This document shows positions 24,399 through 37,564 of a stretch of DNA of 64,000 nucleotides, piece by piece. Position numbers and translations under genes: made by a program. The notes under the pieces are model-generated. The model was given only the letters and a program-made list of their open reading frames with translations. It did not search any database and had not been told where the DNA came from. Each line of letters opens with the position of its first letter. The first letter of the stretch is position 1. The DNA comes from Brugia malayi. Lineage: Eukaryota; Nematoda; Chromadorea; Rhabditida; Onchocercidae. The stretch is taken from positions 522,501 to 586,500 of the forward strand of contig NW_025062479.1 in assembly GCF_000002995.4 (NCBI RefSeq). Direction: 5' to 3'.

Positions 24399-26815
24399 TT
24401 GCAAGCATGTGCGCATGATGCATTTGCACTTAAATTCTGTAATCTCAAAATGAAATCAAAAAAATTAAAAAAAGAAATTCTTTTCTTGAACACAATACAA
24501 GCAATAACAGAGTCTGATTTGTGCGTTACGTTCCATTTATTTCATCAATTAGCACTGAATACGATTATCCTGAAAACATTTTAATTCAAATGGTGAGATA
24601 TCCGTCCCTTCCGTGTTTCCGTCTCGTCTCGTCTCGTTTTCCTTTTCCTTTTCGCATCCCTTTTCCGAATCTCTCTCTTTCCGTACTTCTGTTACATTCA
24701 CTCTTGCATGCTTTCCTCCGTTTATATATTTTCCAGATGAAAGTGAAAGCTTTTAAACTGGTTACTTTACAGACCCTTTTAGATTGATTATTTTCACGAA
24801 TTGAAAAAAAGCAAAATCGGGGAATTTTGACGCGATAATGTAAATGAATCATTAAATTCTTAACAAAAATTAAGTCCATTTAAGTCATTAATGCATTTTT
24901 TCTTCATTCATTTTTTCTTATTATAAATGGTCTAATTTCAGTCCGAAATCAATACCTCAAATTAGATCAACTAGTGTGCTAATAAAAAGAATTTACAGAG
25001 CAATTCAAAAGAAGGCAAAGAATTATAATTTATAATTGTTTTTGGAATTTAATTTTAAATCTTTACTCGTAATTGCAAAAAACTTTTGTGAACATATGAT
25101 AGGAAAAAGAAGAATTCCTTCATTAGCACAGCAATATGCTTCCTATTTTCAAAGTGCAAAATGTTTGGGAATAGATACTAGTGATAAGTTTCTATGATCA
25201 ATCGCTGATAGTAATCGATAAAGCAAAAATATTGCTGAAACTATTTTGTCAATATTAAAAGAAATGATTTAAAAAAATTCTAAATAACAGCTGCTTTAGA
25301 AATGACAATTTCTCCAATCGATTTGTTAAAGAATCATTTGAATAGTTATGATAAGAAAATGGAAATAACAGAAAGCAGAAATTACCGCGTTGAGAGCGCA
25401 TTAAAGTTATTTTCATTATTTATTAAGATTTATTCTGAAGAAAGGAAATAAGAGAGCTTACGGCATGTTTTTATCGAGAAGCTATGAAAAAATAAATGAG
25501 GTATAAAAAGAAACCACTAATTCTAAGTGCATATTACTAAATAACTGTTTTCTCGTCATACTCGAAAGTTATATTTAAGAAATTTTCAACTTAATTGCTC
25601 TATTTAGCTAAATAGAGCTAAGTTTGTGCAAAATATTAAATGTTTAATTAATTCTGATGTAAACAAAAAAGCTAACAGTAAGAATATTTTGAATTTGTGA
25701 CTGGAAAAACGATTAAATGCTATATTAAAATCACTTATTATCATTTATATTGTTACATTCTTATCCTTAAGAACTCGTGATTTCGCAAAGTGAAAAAGTG
25801 TGCTAATTAGCCTGAAATGGATAAATGGATAATTGTTAGACTCATTTTGAGCAAATATGAAAAAATACATTGGCCAAAAATTATTCATAGGATTAAAATT
25901 GCTATAAACTCTAAATGCTACCACCTTGACACAGATGCGAAACCAGAATTATTGAAAAATTTTTTCACAAATACAGAAGATCGTTGACAATAATTTCTTT
26001 TTCAAACTCAAAATCCATTTGTTACCAGTAGTTGTCAATCACAGAAACACAATTCATAATTCATGAAATCGGTTATATTACAAAAATGACATTCTGATAG
26101 CAAAAAAATGCTTCATGAAAGGAGCACATAGCTTACATCACGAATTCAATATTAATTAACAAATGCAAATGAATGTCAGAGAATCATGAAAATTAAAATA
26201 ATCGTCCATAATTGATCGAATTTCTTCAAGCAATGTCTGTAAATTTTTCTTAAAATGTAGAAAGAATTTCTTTTTCTAAAAATTGAAGAATTTTAAAATA
26301 ACAAAAAAATAGAATGGTAAAATGTTCATAATCCCAATAAATGAACAGATGCAGATTTTGTGAAAGGTATGTAAGCCATATGAGCTTACTTTCAGTGCAA
26401 TTGAAGTAATCTTTAATCAATATGTATCATTGAAAAAGAAAAAAAAAAGAAGATAGAATTCGGCATTGATACTCCAATAAGCACACACTAGCAGCTTTTT
26501 CTTTCGGAAATGGTTATTCGATGGCTTTGTCGCATTGTAAAAATTTTGAAAATTTCTTATCAAATCATATGCTGTAAGCCTTTCTTTCAGTTTCTTTTCT
26601 CTCAAAATTTACAACTAATTTCAATTATCAGGTTCAGAATTCCTGAAATAATTTAAGTATTTCAGGTCTAGTGGATTTTTTAAAAACAAACGAACTATTT
26701 ACTTTTTAAATGCTTTCTGTTTACTGAATGGTAGTCGGTAGTCTAATTAAAAGTAAATAGTACTCATCCAAAACAAATATTTTTTTTCTTTTTATTTTCC
26801 GACTGTTAATAATGC

Positions 26816-26996
26816 AGGATTCGGGATAACAGTGACAGTGCTAAGGCAAAAAATGATGGAAATGCTGGATGATAGTGATATTGATGATAGTGAAATGATG
26901 ATAATTACAAGCATTGCTATTGATAATGACAATGAAAGGATAGCAGATATTAATTCTTTCATTTGGAGTGAAAATTTGGTTGCTTAACTGTATTCT
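26816..26996 (+). CDS. Exon-like terminal frame, unrecognised
   Basis: After the acceptor-like ataatgcag, the plus frame runs about 59 codons to TAA (VTVLRQKMMEMLDDSDIDDS early, NSFIWSENLVA at the end). The acidic, Met-rich composition could be a real 3' exon, but part comes from an imperfect GATGATAGTGA repeat. No upstream exon was found. Confidence 0.2.
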
Positions 26997-27290
26997 TTAT
27001 TTTGCTTAGTCGAGTTCGAGAGAATATTCTACGAGTTTATCAGATATGTTTGATTGTGATCATATTATAATGTTTGTTTGTATTTTATGCACTAAATTAA
27101 GCTAAAATCAAAACATCGATGATGAGAAAATAGTTGAGTGAATGTTAATATAATTGATAATGATAATTTCTGACTTGCTTTTTACTTCAGATATTTGAAT
27201 CATTAAATTTCATAGTTAGTAATAAATACTTCTAGTTTAATTCCAGTTTGATATATTTGTCTTATTTGCCATTAGCAGAAAAATCTTCAG

Positions 27291-27693
27291 TTCAAATGAT
27301 AAAGTAGTAATGGATTTGCATCAACAGACACCAAGTCATCCTCGATGCTTGAAATGTAATTCATCCGGTAACAATGGGTTTAATTACTAGAACACTAGCT
27401 TAAATATAAGGTCAAAAGCTATGTCAGAAGTTCGCTTTAAAAATTTTGATGCACTTCGAGGTATCTAACCCGGTAATTCAGGATGACGGAAAGGTCATTT
27501 TCTAAAAATGCAACTTGGCTTTGTGATTGCAATCTCCAATCGTTCATTTAGCCTTAGCTTTAAATGATATTCTTCAGTATTTGTGAGCCCTTCCAGTGAT
27601 AACTGTGCAAAGTTTCAAAAAGAATGGATGATAATACTTAACTTACTGATTTTAAGTCTTGAATTTGTAACAGTGCCACTTCAAAGATTTTGA
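27291..27693 (+). CDS. Candidate small three-exon gene, unrecognised
   Basis: Plus-strand segments 27291-27367 (ATG at 27310; HPRCLKCNSS, donor gtaaca), 27428-27460 (EVRFKNFDALR, donor gtatct) and 27578-27693 (VFVSPSSDNCAKFQKEW, ending PLQRF and TGA) share consistent phases (1/2, 1/2). Introns would be 60 and 117 bp. The CxxC motif and third-exon hydrophobic stretch are the only notable traits. The frame is also open upstream of the ATG to an acceptor-like cttcag, so the start may lie in another exon. Chance assembly is a real possibility. Confidence 0.25.
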
Positions 27694-29525
27694 GGAAAAC
27701 ATTAATTAGATAGCAACAAATATGGCGCTAAATGAGTAGTGTATCAAAAAAAAATAAATAAATCTTTAAAGAATAAATAAATAAAAAAGTATTTTGTTCA
27801 AATATGATGCAATTTTGAAGCACTGCAAAAAAAAAATGATCAATTATCAAGGTCGTTTTAACGAGTAAGAACTTTCTGATGGAAAGCTTAATTCTGGTAG
27901 AAAAGAAAATGAAACACATTATCATGCAAAAATAGACAGAATACATACATATCTCATTGAATACCATTACAGGAAAAGTGGTTTGACTATGATAAAAAAA
28001 AATATTCCATTTAATTTAAAAGGAAATGGATTTGCTTAATTTGATTTCGTCAGTTTGTCTTTCGTTAAAATGCAAAAAAAAGTTTCCTTAAAAAAAAAAA
28101 ATAAAAAAAAAAAAAAAGAATCATGTGAGATCAGTATAAAAAAATGTGGTAATTTTGGAAACAAACCGATAAGCACATCCTTTCCTCATTTAAGTATACA
28201 CTCATTGGTCATTCTATCTACAAGGGACTAACAATTCTTGCATTCATGTTTACATCCTGATTTAACTTGCTATTTCAGATAATCATGAATATTTCAGGAA
28301 GTTCGAAATGAAGCTTACCGCAGTGCTTATCTTATTTTCGAACATTTCGTTGTGAAATCTTCAAATATCCCATTAAATAGTTTATAGAAAATGTTAATGC
28401 TTTTCAATTTTACAAAAAAAAAAAGAAAGTGATTAAGAGATGATGCAAAATGGACAAGGATTTATGAAAAATATGACAACAAAAGAATCACTAAACAAAA
28501 AGTCGTATAATAAAAGGAGAAGGTTAAGAGGGAAAGCAAAAATGATCTAAGAGTAATGGAGAGAGGAGATGGCTATTTAATTTCTCCATATGTGCATGCA
28601 CTTATGTCAAGATTTATTAACAATTTATAATTGAAAAACAAATTTTTTTTTTTTTCTTCATCTCTAACGATCAATTACTTGTTCTGATAATAGATAAGCA
28701 AAGAGAAAAGAATTTAGCATTCCTTCTTACTAATAAGTGCGACTTTAAATTATTTATCAGGTTTCCGACATAAATTTTCACATCCGATGCATATTTTTTT
28801 TCTCTGCAAGATGGAAAACTTTTTAAAATTAAAAAAAAAAAATATATATACCGTGTTTTTTCTTCTTTCTTTCTTTTTTTTTTTTTGCTTGCGAAATTTT
28901 AAAGCCAGATAACACAGCTGTGAAATGTTAAATTAAAAAATGAGAATATGAGCGAATTGCAATTCAACATTTGAAACAGATGCTTGAAAGTCTCTTGTAT
29001 TTCTTTCAGTTAATAAATAATCTTCCCCACAAGTTTTCTAAATTGTTCAAAAGTTGATTTTATAAATGTATGTATGTCATTTTTAAGATTGAAAAATAAG
29101 TTGTAAAAAAATAAAAATATGCTTAATTCTGGGAAGCATAGTTTGATTAGACACTAAGGAGAAAGACGATGTAATGTTTGATTTGGTACAAATTAGAAGT
29201 AAAAAATTTAACAGAAATTTTTTATGGTGTTTTTATTTAAGTAAATAAAGCTGGTAAAAAACGATTTGTGTTTTTAATATTAAATGTTAAATTCGTTAGT
29301 TTGCTTTCTTTTCTTGGCAAATAAGAATGAAAGGTGGTTTAGACCAGTTGAAGCAATTTATGACATTGGCGCAAAACTAATTACAGTTTTAAATTGAATT
29401 TTTAAATTGAATTTTGGGCGCACATATTGGTCACGAGAAGATCCATGACAATAAATACATTCTTTCCAATAAGGAATTAATATTTTTGTTGTTGTAGCAT
29501 ATGAATACATCTTTCGAAAGTTGAC

Positions 29526-29591
29526 AAACTTCCGGAAAGTATCTCATCCATCGTACCGACGAAACTTCCGGAAAGTATCTCATCCATCGTA
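29526..29591. repeat. 36-bp tandem duplication with TTCCGGAA palindrome
   Basis: A 30-base unit beginning aaacttccggaaagt and ending catccatcgta occurs at 29526-29555 and again at 29562-29591, separated by ccgacg, giving a 36-bp period. Each copy holds the 8-bp palindrome TTCCGGAA. GC content is well above its surroundings. Confidence 0.9.
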
Positions 29592-32500
29592 GCATTGCTT
29601 ATCCTTACACACAGTTATTAAGATGACAACAATCGGGTGAAAATGGAGGATGACAGAAAATTTTTAAATCAATTCCTCCAATTTTTGAAACGTTGATTCT
29701 CTGAGTAGTAGTCAAACTCGTCCTCCAGATGAATTAAGACCTTTCTGCTGAAAACCGTAGCAATTTCCTGTGCATCTCATTGATCTGTTGGTATAATTTG
29801 CAAGAGAAGTGATTTTATTAAGATTCAGAAAGTCGATACTTAATGAATTTCATATTTCAATATTAAATTTATTTGTATTTATTTATGGATCAAAGTATAA
29901 TTTGAAATAATTTTTTTACAGCTTTCTTATTAATAAAAAAGAAAAAAAAAAGAGGAAATTTCAAATAATTTCGTGCTTACTTTTACTCTGTCTGAAGTAT
30001 ATCTCCGCAGCAAGTAGCCAATGTTAATAATTAGTTGCTTATAGACTCATATTATTATCACATTATAAAATCACCATGAACAAGAAGTTTAAATAACTTT
30101 CGAAAAGTAGGCAAATTTCAATTTGGACATAGAAATTAACTGTTCTCCCTTACTTACTTAATGAGAATTCTCAGTTCCTCTCATGATACTTGCATTATCA
30201 TACGGGTCTAAGGTCATCATTTCTAACTATTTTCTTGAATGAAATGATACATCATCATGCAGTATAACTAGCTATAGTTTGACTTTAAAAAATTGCATGT
30301 CAAAAATTGATTTTCATTTCTTTTCGACAATAATATTTGTTTCTTTTATATCAAATTTTACTGTTTCAAATATTATAACATGCAATTTTCAATTTTCATA
30401 TTAATTTCTTATATGTCTTTGTTTTTGTTTTTTTTGTGTTAAATACATGTTGAAAGATGGCAACGAATTATGAAAAAGATTAGCAACAAAACTATAAGCA
30501 TCATTTATTCTGCTTACTGTATAAGTTTGAAAAATTAATGACGTATTAAATGAAAGCTCTGATCATTCAGCTTTCAGAGTATTAACTACTACTTAATTGT
30601 TCTAATTCATTCAAATAAATCAACAAAATGAAGAAAAAAAATTGGGTTAATTGGACCAACCGTATGTAAGGTTAAGTAAATGTACAATAGGTAAACCAAT
30701 GGTAAGTCGGTAAATGGATAAAATTAACAATGAAGTGATAAAAGCATTAAAACTTGAAGAAAATGTCTAATTTTTTTTCTTTTTAGCTAAGCTTATGTTT
30801 TCATCTACAAGTAATACGGGTAAATAACAGGTCATTAAGTGGGAAAAATGTGGAATAAAGTAGTATTGGTGAGGATGATGAACTCTTTCTTAAGGAATAG
30901 CAGAAAAAGAGTGTAATAGAAATGATGTTTATAAAAAGTTTGATCAGCAAAAATTGAATTATTTCTGGGAAACTATTACAAACACCAACTAAGATAACCG
31001 CAGGGAATTATCATTAAACAGTGGGCAATTGCATTAGGATAATTCAGGTCTGCACTACATCTTATGCCTCATAAAATAAGACGCAATGCAAAAATTTTAC
31101 TAAATAATATTCTAAGCCTCAAATTTCTTATTTCTAAATGGAAATTCTAGAAATGAAGGATGTGAACAGTATTAAAATTCAAATCAAAGAATATAACAAA
31201 ATTCAACTTTCGACAAGCAACAAACAGAATAGGTGTTGCATTCATTTAAAAGCAAATCTGTTAACTCAATTTCGGAATTTGAGGAAACATAGTACATTAT
31301 TCTCTCTACTTTTTCTTTTTTTTTCTCTATAATCCAGTTACAGATTTAGCTGAGCTTTATTCCATTGTTATTCAAATTTTATATTTGAATGAAAATGAAA
31401 TGATATTGGTATGTCTGTCATTTATTAATCAAAAATAAAGATAATAATAAGAAAAACTTCATTATCTACCTTTATATATTAGTTTATTTCGATAATATTC
31501 ATTGTTGTAATGCTTATTCTATTTTGAAAAGATTGCTGACAACTTAAAAATATCACAATGCATGTGAAAGGATTTCATTTCAAACATATTTAAGTTCATT
31601 GGAAAATAAACAGAAACAATTTTTGAAATTACTGACACTATTCAATTCATATTATGGTTTAAAGAAGCTCAAAAAAGTCTTAGTGGTTCTAAGTAATCCG
31701 GATGATTTGAAATTTAAAAAAAAAAAAAAACCTCCATTCTTGATATAGTAGCAAAGTTACTGATCAATAGTAACCGATAGGAATAATATGTCATAATAAT
31801 AACTAAAATCAACTAAATAAAGCCATCTTGATGACATATAGACGTTTTTTTTTTATCTGCTTAAATTTGCTTAATCGAATACAAATTTAAATATTTGAAA
31901 TACAGAAATAAAATTTTTCCCACTAAGCGTTAAAAGTATAAATTATAGCAAGCTAATGGTGATTGGTATCGTGAATAAAGGTAAAGCACATCGAGAATTT
32001 GAGAAAACTGTCTGTCATTTCAAAGAATCAGTTTCTTCTCAGAGAAGTGGTAATTATAGATTATTGTCTGGAAAATATTCAATTTCAAGAAGATAAAAAA
32101 GCTACCAATTGATGTTTAAAAGATAAACGAAAAGCAAAGAAAAAGTGTCACTTGTTTGGTTGCAGTATTATTTCACTCTCATTTAATAGTTCTTATTTTA
32201 TTTGAAACTCCTTCGATAAATCTTTCATGTAGGAACAGATGAACTGATCTTTTCATCTATCTGAACTTCCTTATCATTAGATAAGGAAATAATGGTGGTA
32301 ACAATTTAGATGACTGTAGTTCTGGTGATGGAAATAATGATAACAAGAGGAGGTGGACGAATCAAACACAATTAATTTCCGATTTAGATACAGAAGCAGA
32401 TAGGAGTCTCTAATTCTTTTAAATTCTGGTTCATATTGAATTCCTTTCCGAAGTTAATCTTTTCCTTAATAGAATAAAAAGAAAAAAAAAATTATCATTG

Positions 32501-32761
32501 AATTGATTAATATGCAAAGCACATGTTTACATTTAATCATTGATTTTGGTATTGAATATAATATATGATAATGCTGCATGATAATTAAATATTTGCGCAA
32601 ATCATTATGGTCCTTTTCAATTCCTCCTGTAATCCCTTTCCTAAATTTGATAAACCCTCTCATTATGCTCTTGTTTTTATTTCTTGATTAATAGCTCCAT
32701 TTGTTCGATTGAATTTTCATATTTTTGAATTGTAATTGTAAATACTAGTTGTAACATCATT

Positions 32762-33300
32762 TCATTTTGGATTATCGTAGAAGTTATTGAAGTAGCGATG
32801 AAAGAGTGCAGAACGGCGATGCGACATTTCAGCATTGTCACCGACCAATTCCGAAATTCGCTTTATGATATAAGGAATATTCTTAATCCAATTCTTCAGT
32901 TTTACTGGATAAATTTCAGGAAATTTTATACTATTCACTCAACTTATGATCATTAATAAAATTTTCCCTCATTGTACGCTATTATAATAACAGTGAAATA
33001 AGGTCCGACTATAAAAGAATTCAAATAATTTTTTTCTTTCAGTGAAGTATATATAATTTAATGAAAAAATAAAAGTAGAACTTACCACTAAATGACACTC
33101 GAGCTACATCTACCACTTCCGTTAGCTTGAACTTGCCAAAATGGAGTATCTCTGTAACAAAATTCATTTCAAATTTCCGTCAGACGATCGAAATCATAAG
33201 ACGCTAGCTAGAAAGAATAAAATCAGCTGAATTTAAATCCTCTCATTTCCTAACTGGAAAATTCCATCGAAAAAAGCGGAAATAGGATTGCTTCCTTCAT
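32762..33300 (-). CDS. Small protein of about 84 residues, family not recognised
   Basis: Minus-strand exons 33255-33300 (ATG, MKEAILFPLFSMEFS), 33086-33151 (KILHFGKFKLTEVVDVARVS, donor gtaagt, acceptor gttacag) and 32762-32904 (KLKNWIKNIPYIIKRISELV, then AEMSHRRSALFHRYFNNF and a TGA; acceptor atccag). Phases agree at both junctions, and the last two exons have good splice sites. The first exon is less sure (donor gttagg). The product is basic, probably helical in its second half, with no clear signal peptide or membrane span beyond the short hydrophobic start. I do not recognise it; it stands alone between gene-poor stretches. The two downstream exons are likely real even if the start is elsewhere. 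Confidence 0.5.
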
Positions 33301-36300
33301 TACAATTACATTAAAATGCTTTTATTAAAATGCTTTTAGCATAAACTATTAAATTCGGTAATTATTCCTGCGTAAATCATGAAAATTTGCGCGACATTTG
33401 TTTACCGAATGGAAAGAAATTATTTCAAATACTCTCTCTGCTCTGATCGACCTTATAAAACATTTAGCATAGCTTTTACTAGTCTATGTAAACATGAAAA
33501 AAAAAAATGAAAGTATTAAAAGTAAACTTTTTGAATTTTTCTTTAAAAACCAGTTTGTCATTAATCGACACATTCAATTTTTAGATCCAATATTTAACTT
33601 TCCAGTTAACTCTTCCTTTTTTTTAACTTCATTTTTTGGTAGAGTGAATAAGTTTATAAAGTTACTCAATTCTAAAAGGTGCTTTATCATTTTTTCTCAA
33701 AACTCTGAATTTTAGAAGAATTGAAGATAATAATAATAACGCTTTTAACTTTCCTTTTTGTCACTTTTTTTGCATTACATTATCATTTTTTTTTTTTAAA
33801 ATATGGAGTACAGCGATTGTTTGACAAAAAATATTCTTCCACTTTTTTTTTTTTTTTTCTAAATTTTCCTCTGTCTAAGCATTATGCTTTAAATGTAACT
33901 ATTCGTTTCAATTCTATGAACAAATCAAAATCAAAATGTTTGCTTAGATGTGACTTATAAATCATCCATCACTTTTCCTTTCTATACAAATAGATCAGAA
34001 TACAACATACATATATATATCTTACAAGGTTTTCATAAAAAGGAATAATGCACAATTTATTTAACAGTCAATTTCTAAAGAATTAAACAATCAATATCTC
34101 TTTAAATATTCAAATAACTCTAAAATATCTTTAGCAATTATTGAACACTCTATGTAGCTTGAATATATAAATCTTAATAAAAAAAAAAATTCTTTATATG
34201 ATAAGATTGCTGAAAAAGAAGACTAAAAGCTTGCTAGAAGGGCTTTTCAGCATTGCTGCTGCAATTGGGTTATGATGAAGAATATTGCGCTGACCACGAA
34301 AATTCCAAATAGCAGCCGAATTCTCATAAACGGAGGAAAAAGAAAAAATTAGTAGATGGAGAGAAAATGTTATTTGGGTGACCCCAGAGGAATTGCAGTA
34401 AGCAACATCTTTCATAATTCTTAACTTTTTTAAAAAATATCCCATATGTTGTGTGTTAATCCATTGCTGGTAATAACGATTATGCAAAAAATATAATTTT
34501 GATATTATAAACTTTTCTATGAACACACTTCGTTCCTATGAAAGTTCGAAATGTCTGTTTAAACAAAAAAAAAAAATATAATTTTATAGGTCATTTTGAT
34601 TTTGACTGCAACAAATGTCGATTGACGACGACCATAGGAAAAACTCTTTTGCTATTCATCCTGTACTTATCCAAACATTCCGATAAACAGACTACGAGCT
34701 TATCGCAAGACTAAATCATTTTCATGTTGCACTTCAAAATTGTCTAAAAATTCAAGACTGTTCTGCTGCTTCTAATGAAAATCATTGAAAAGCGAGAACA
34801 GATTAACTTGTTAGATCATTGCTTGTTTATTCATAAAGTGGTTGTACATCAAATCAGATGTTGCTATGACCTCTGAACTCCCAGGATATTATCACAACTG
34901 ATTTGTTTAATTCATTTTGCAGTGAGACTTTCACTCAGACTTCCAAAAACACATCTGAGCGGAGTTCGTGAACATCTAACATTTAATTATCACACATTAC
35001 CGTAAAATTTCCAAATCAAGCATTGTGAGGAGAATTGTTTAAATTAAAAACAAATTTAAATAAATAGAAAATATCTTAAATAAATAAAAACATCGATCGA
35101 GCTTGGGAAAATAAGACTTCTCGGGAAATTGAGACTTTGTTAGAAGAAAAAGTTGTTGGACGAATGGAGTAAAGTTTGCACACCGAATCTTTTTAGTAGG
35201 CAAATTTCGATCAAATTATCAAGCAAATTAAATCAAAGTCTTTCACTAGCCTGATATTTTTCATTTTGGTTCTCATCTTCTCTTACTTTACTTTCTCGTC
35301 AATTTTTTTCTTTTTTGGTTTTGATATTTCTAATACTTACAAAATGTACATATACTTACATCCACACGGTTTGAGAGGAGATGCTAGTATTAATTTGAAA
35401 GGCAATAATCTTGAACTGTGATTATTTGGAAATTGGAACATATAACTTTGTTATGTATGGAAAAGTTTTTTTTTTTTTTTGAAAAAATAAACAACATTAC
35501 GGTAGAACAGTTCAGTTGTCAACTTTTCCTATTCATTGGGTAGATTTCAATTTTGGAATTGCAGAGATCAGCAAAATTAGAAAGCTACCAAAAATGTCAG
35601 TAGTGAAGGAACAGCTGAATCAAAATACTTCGTTGAATCAAAATGTGGAATCAGATTTCAAAGCTTTCTTACAGTATGAAAAATCGTAAATTCCAGTGAG
35701 TCTTTCTCAGTCTTTTACAATATACTTCACGAATTTTATGAATTGAAATCAGTGTATCAAACCATAAAATTAATTGCTTATTTGCTTTGCTATAAAGAAT
35801 TATCAAGTAAAAGCATAAATATGGTGGTAATCCATTGTGTACGGTTTTCAATATTACAAATGAAAAGTTATCATTTATGAATTAGATAGGAAAAGATATT
35901 GAGTATTGGTTGATGTGAGAGTTAAAAGTGTCACAAATGGAATATTAAGAAGAGATTGACAAAAGAAAAAAAAAAAAAAAAAGAAACAAAAAGTTTTTTA
36001 ATATATGAGTAAATTACAAACAGTGTGAGAAAGGAAAGAGAAGCAAAAATGAGTGAAAAGAGAAAAACGATTTATTTCAAATCAAAACTAAACAATTTGT
36101 TGGCTCATTTATTTATGCTTAATTGCTAATGAAATAGCAATTCATAGATAATTTACTATGCAACTTACCGATTAAATACTTTAAAATGCCAGTACTATGT
36201 TTAGTTTGTCTTAAAAGTTTTCCTTACACAACAATGAATAATTTAAATCAGTTCGAAATAATTTGTCTCTCTTTTCTCACTGTCACAACAAATCTGTTAA

Positions 36301-37564
36301 TATCCATCATTTATAGCAAGAGAAAGAGAAAAAAAAATACTGTTTGGATATTATAGTTTGTCATTTTAAAAATTTTTATTTATCTACCAATCAAAATTAT
36401 AAGAGAACGGTGAAGTAGTAATAAAATGCTACTGAATTGATTTTTTCTTTGCAAATTGCGCAATTTCTTGAAATGTTTAGCAAAACTTTGATAATAAAAT
36501 ATGGTTTTCTATTCAAATACAGCAAAATTGTATGGCTTTTAGATGTTATTTTTGATCAACAAATAGTGCAAAATAAGTGCAAAGTACAGTTAAACACTTC
36601 TTAAGGTAAGTATAGCATTCTCTTGACTAAAGTAGGGACCTAAGTAAACAGGCTTTTCGTAGGGTTGTAAACTGATAGCGGAATCTTGTAATAATTTTTA
36701 TATTTTTACATCTCTCTAACTGAAAATGATGAACACACAGATAATTACTACTTTCATTTGTTGTTGTTTCAAAATTTGCAGTGAAAAGACGACTTTTTCA
36801 TCACCCATTTTATTTATTGTGAATACATAAAATATGAAATAAACATCTGCATAAATAATACTAATTAAATCTTAGTTTAAGAGAGTACAGAAGAACAACA
36901 GATTTAAAAATCAATTTGTGATTTAATGAAATCAAACTGACATTAAACAAATAAGTTCAGAGAAGCCCATAAATTTTCCATGTTGAACCTTGACAAATTA
37001 CTACTCCGAAAAAAAAAAAAAAAAAAAACAAGGCAAGCAATATAATTAATTACAAGACAGTGGACTAGAGATGATAACAAAATTGTTTATAATAAAAAAT
37101 CGGGAATCTATGATAACAAAAGTTTTGATAAATTTTGGGAAAATTTTTATCAGCTGAACTTTTTTGAAAATAAATTTAACACGAACCAATGATGATAAGA
37201 AACAATTGGAATTGAAAAGAAAATACGAAAGCCTACGAATAAACGAAATGTTGCTATTAGATAATGCTCATTCCACCCGGAGGCAATATATCAAGTTTGA
37301 AATAGAAGCATACCAATTTGCATACAATGTAATTTGGTTATATAAAGTCTAATCTTTATTTACAGCAATATCTTAAATTAGAAAAGTAAACAACTTCTAT
37401 GCCGAAAATTTCGAGAATCTTTCAAAATTTTTGCCCAAATGTTCTACCTTTTCCGTTTGTTTCGACTATAAATCTAAATTTCACTTTGAAAAATAGGGAG
37501 GAAAAAAAAAAAAAAACAATATAAAGAAACAGAAAATGAATAAATAAAAATAATAACCAAAAAA
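33301..37564. other. Gene-poor region between the small gene and ERGIC1
   Basis: AT-rich. Two GC-richer patches carry short coding-like frames on the plus strand: ATG at 34607 (MSIDDDHRKNSFAIHPVL, 23 codons) and about 34921-35003 (GVREHLTFNYHTLP, stop-terminated). A 62-codon plus frame at 37164-37352 contains MLLLDNAHSTRRQ. None assembles into a gene. The likely ERGIC1 polyadenylation signal (AATAAA on the minus strand) is at 37355-37360. Confidence 0.45.

Larger units (their letters stand above)
24400..32761. other. Gene-poor region after the TATC array
   Basis: About 8.4 kb of AT-rich sequence with many poly-A/T tracts and no secure gene. It contains an exon-like stop-terminated plus frame at 26816-26996, a weak three-exon candidate at 27291-27693 and a 36-bp tandem duplication at 29526-29591, listed separately. 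Other open frames here are AT-rich and have no supporting splice sites or motifs. Confidence 0.5.

Noticed and set aside
24521..24787. Frames over the CT-rich patch, including RFPFPFRIPFPN
   Set aside because: The peptide reflects a pyrimidine-rich simple repeat (cgtctcgtctcg, ccttttcctttt).
34194..34526. 110-residue minus-strand frame
   Set aside because: No homology recognised, no splice partners, composition as expected from AT-rich DNA with poly-A.
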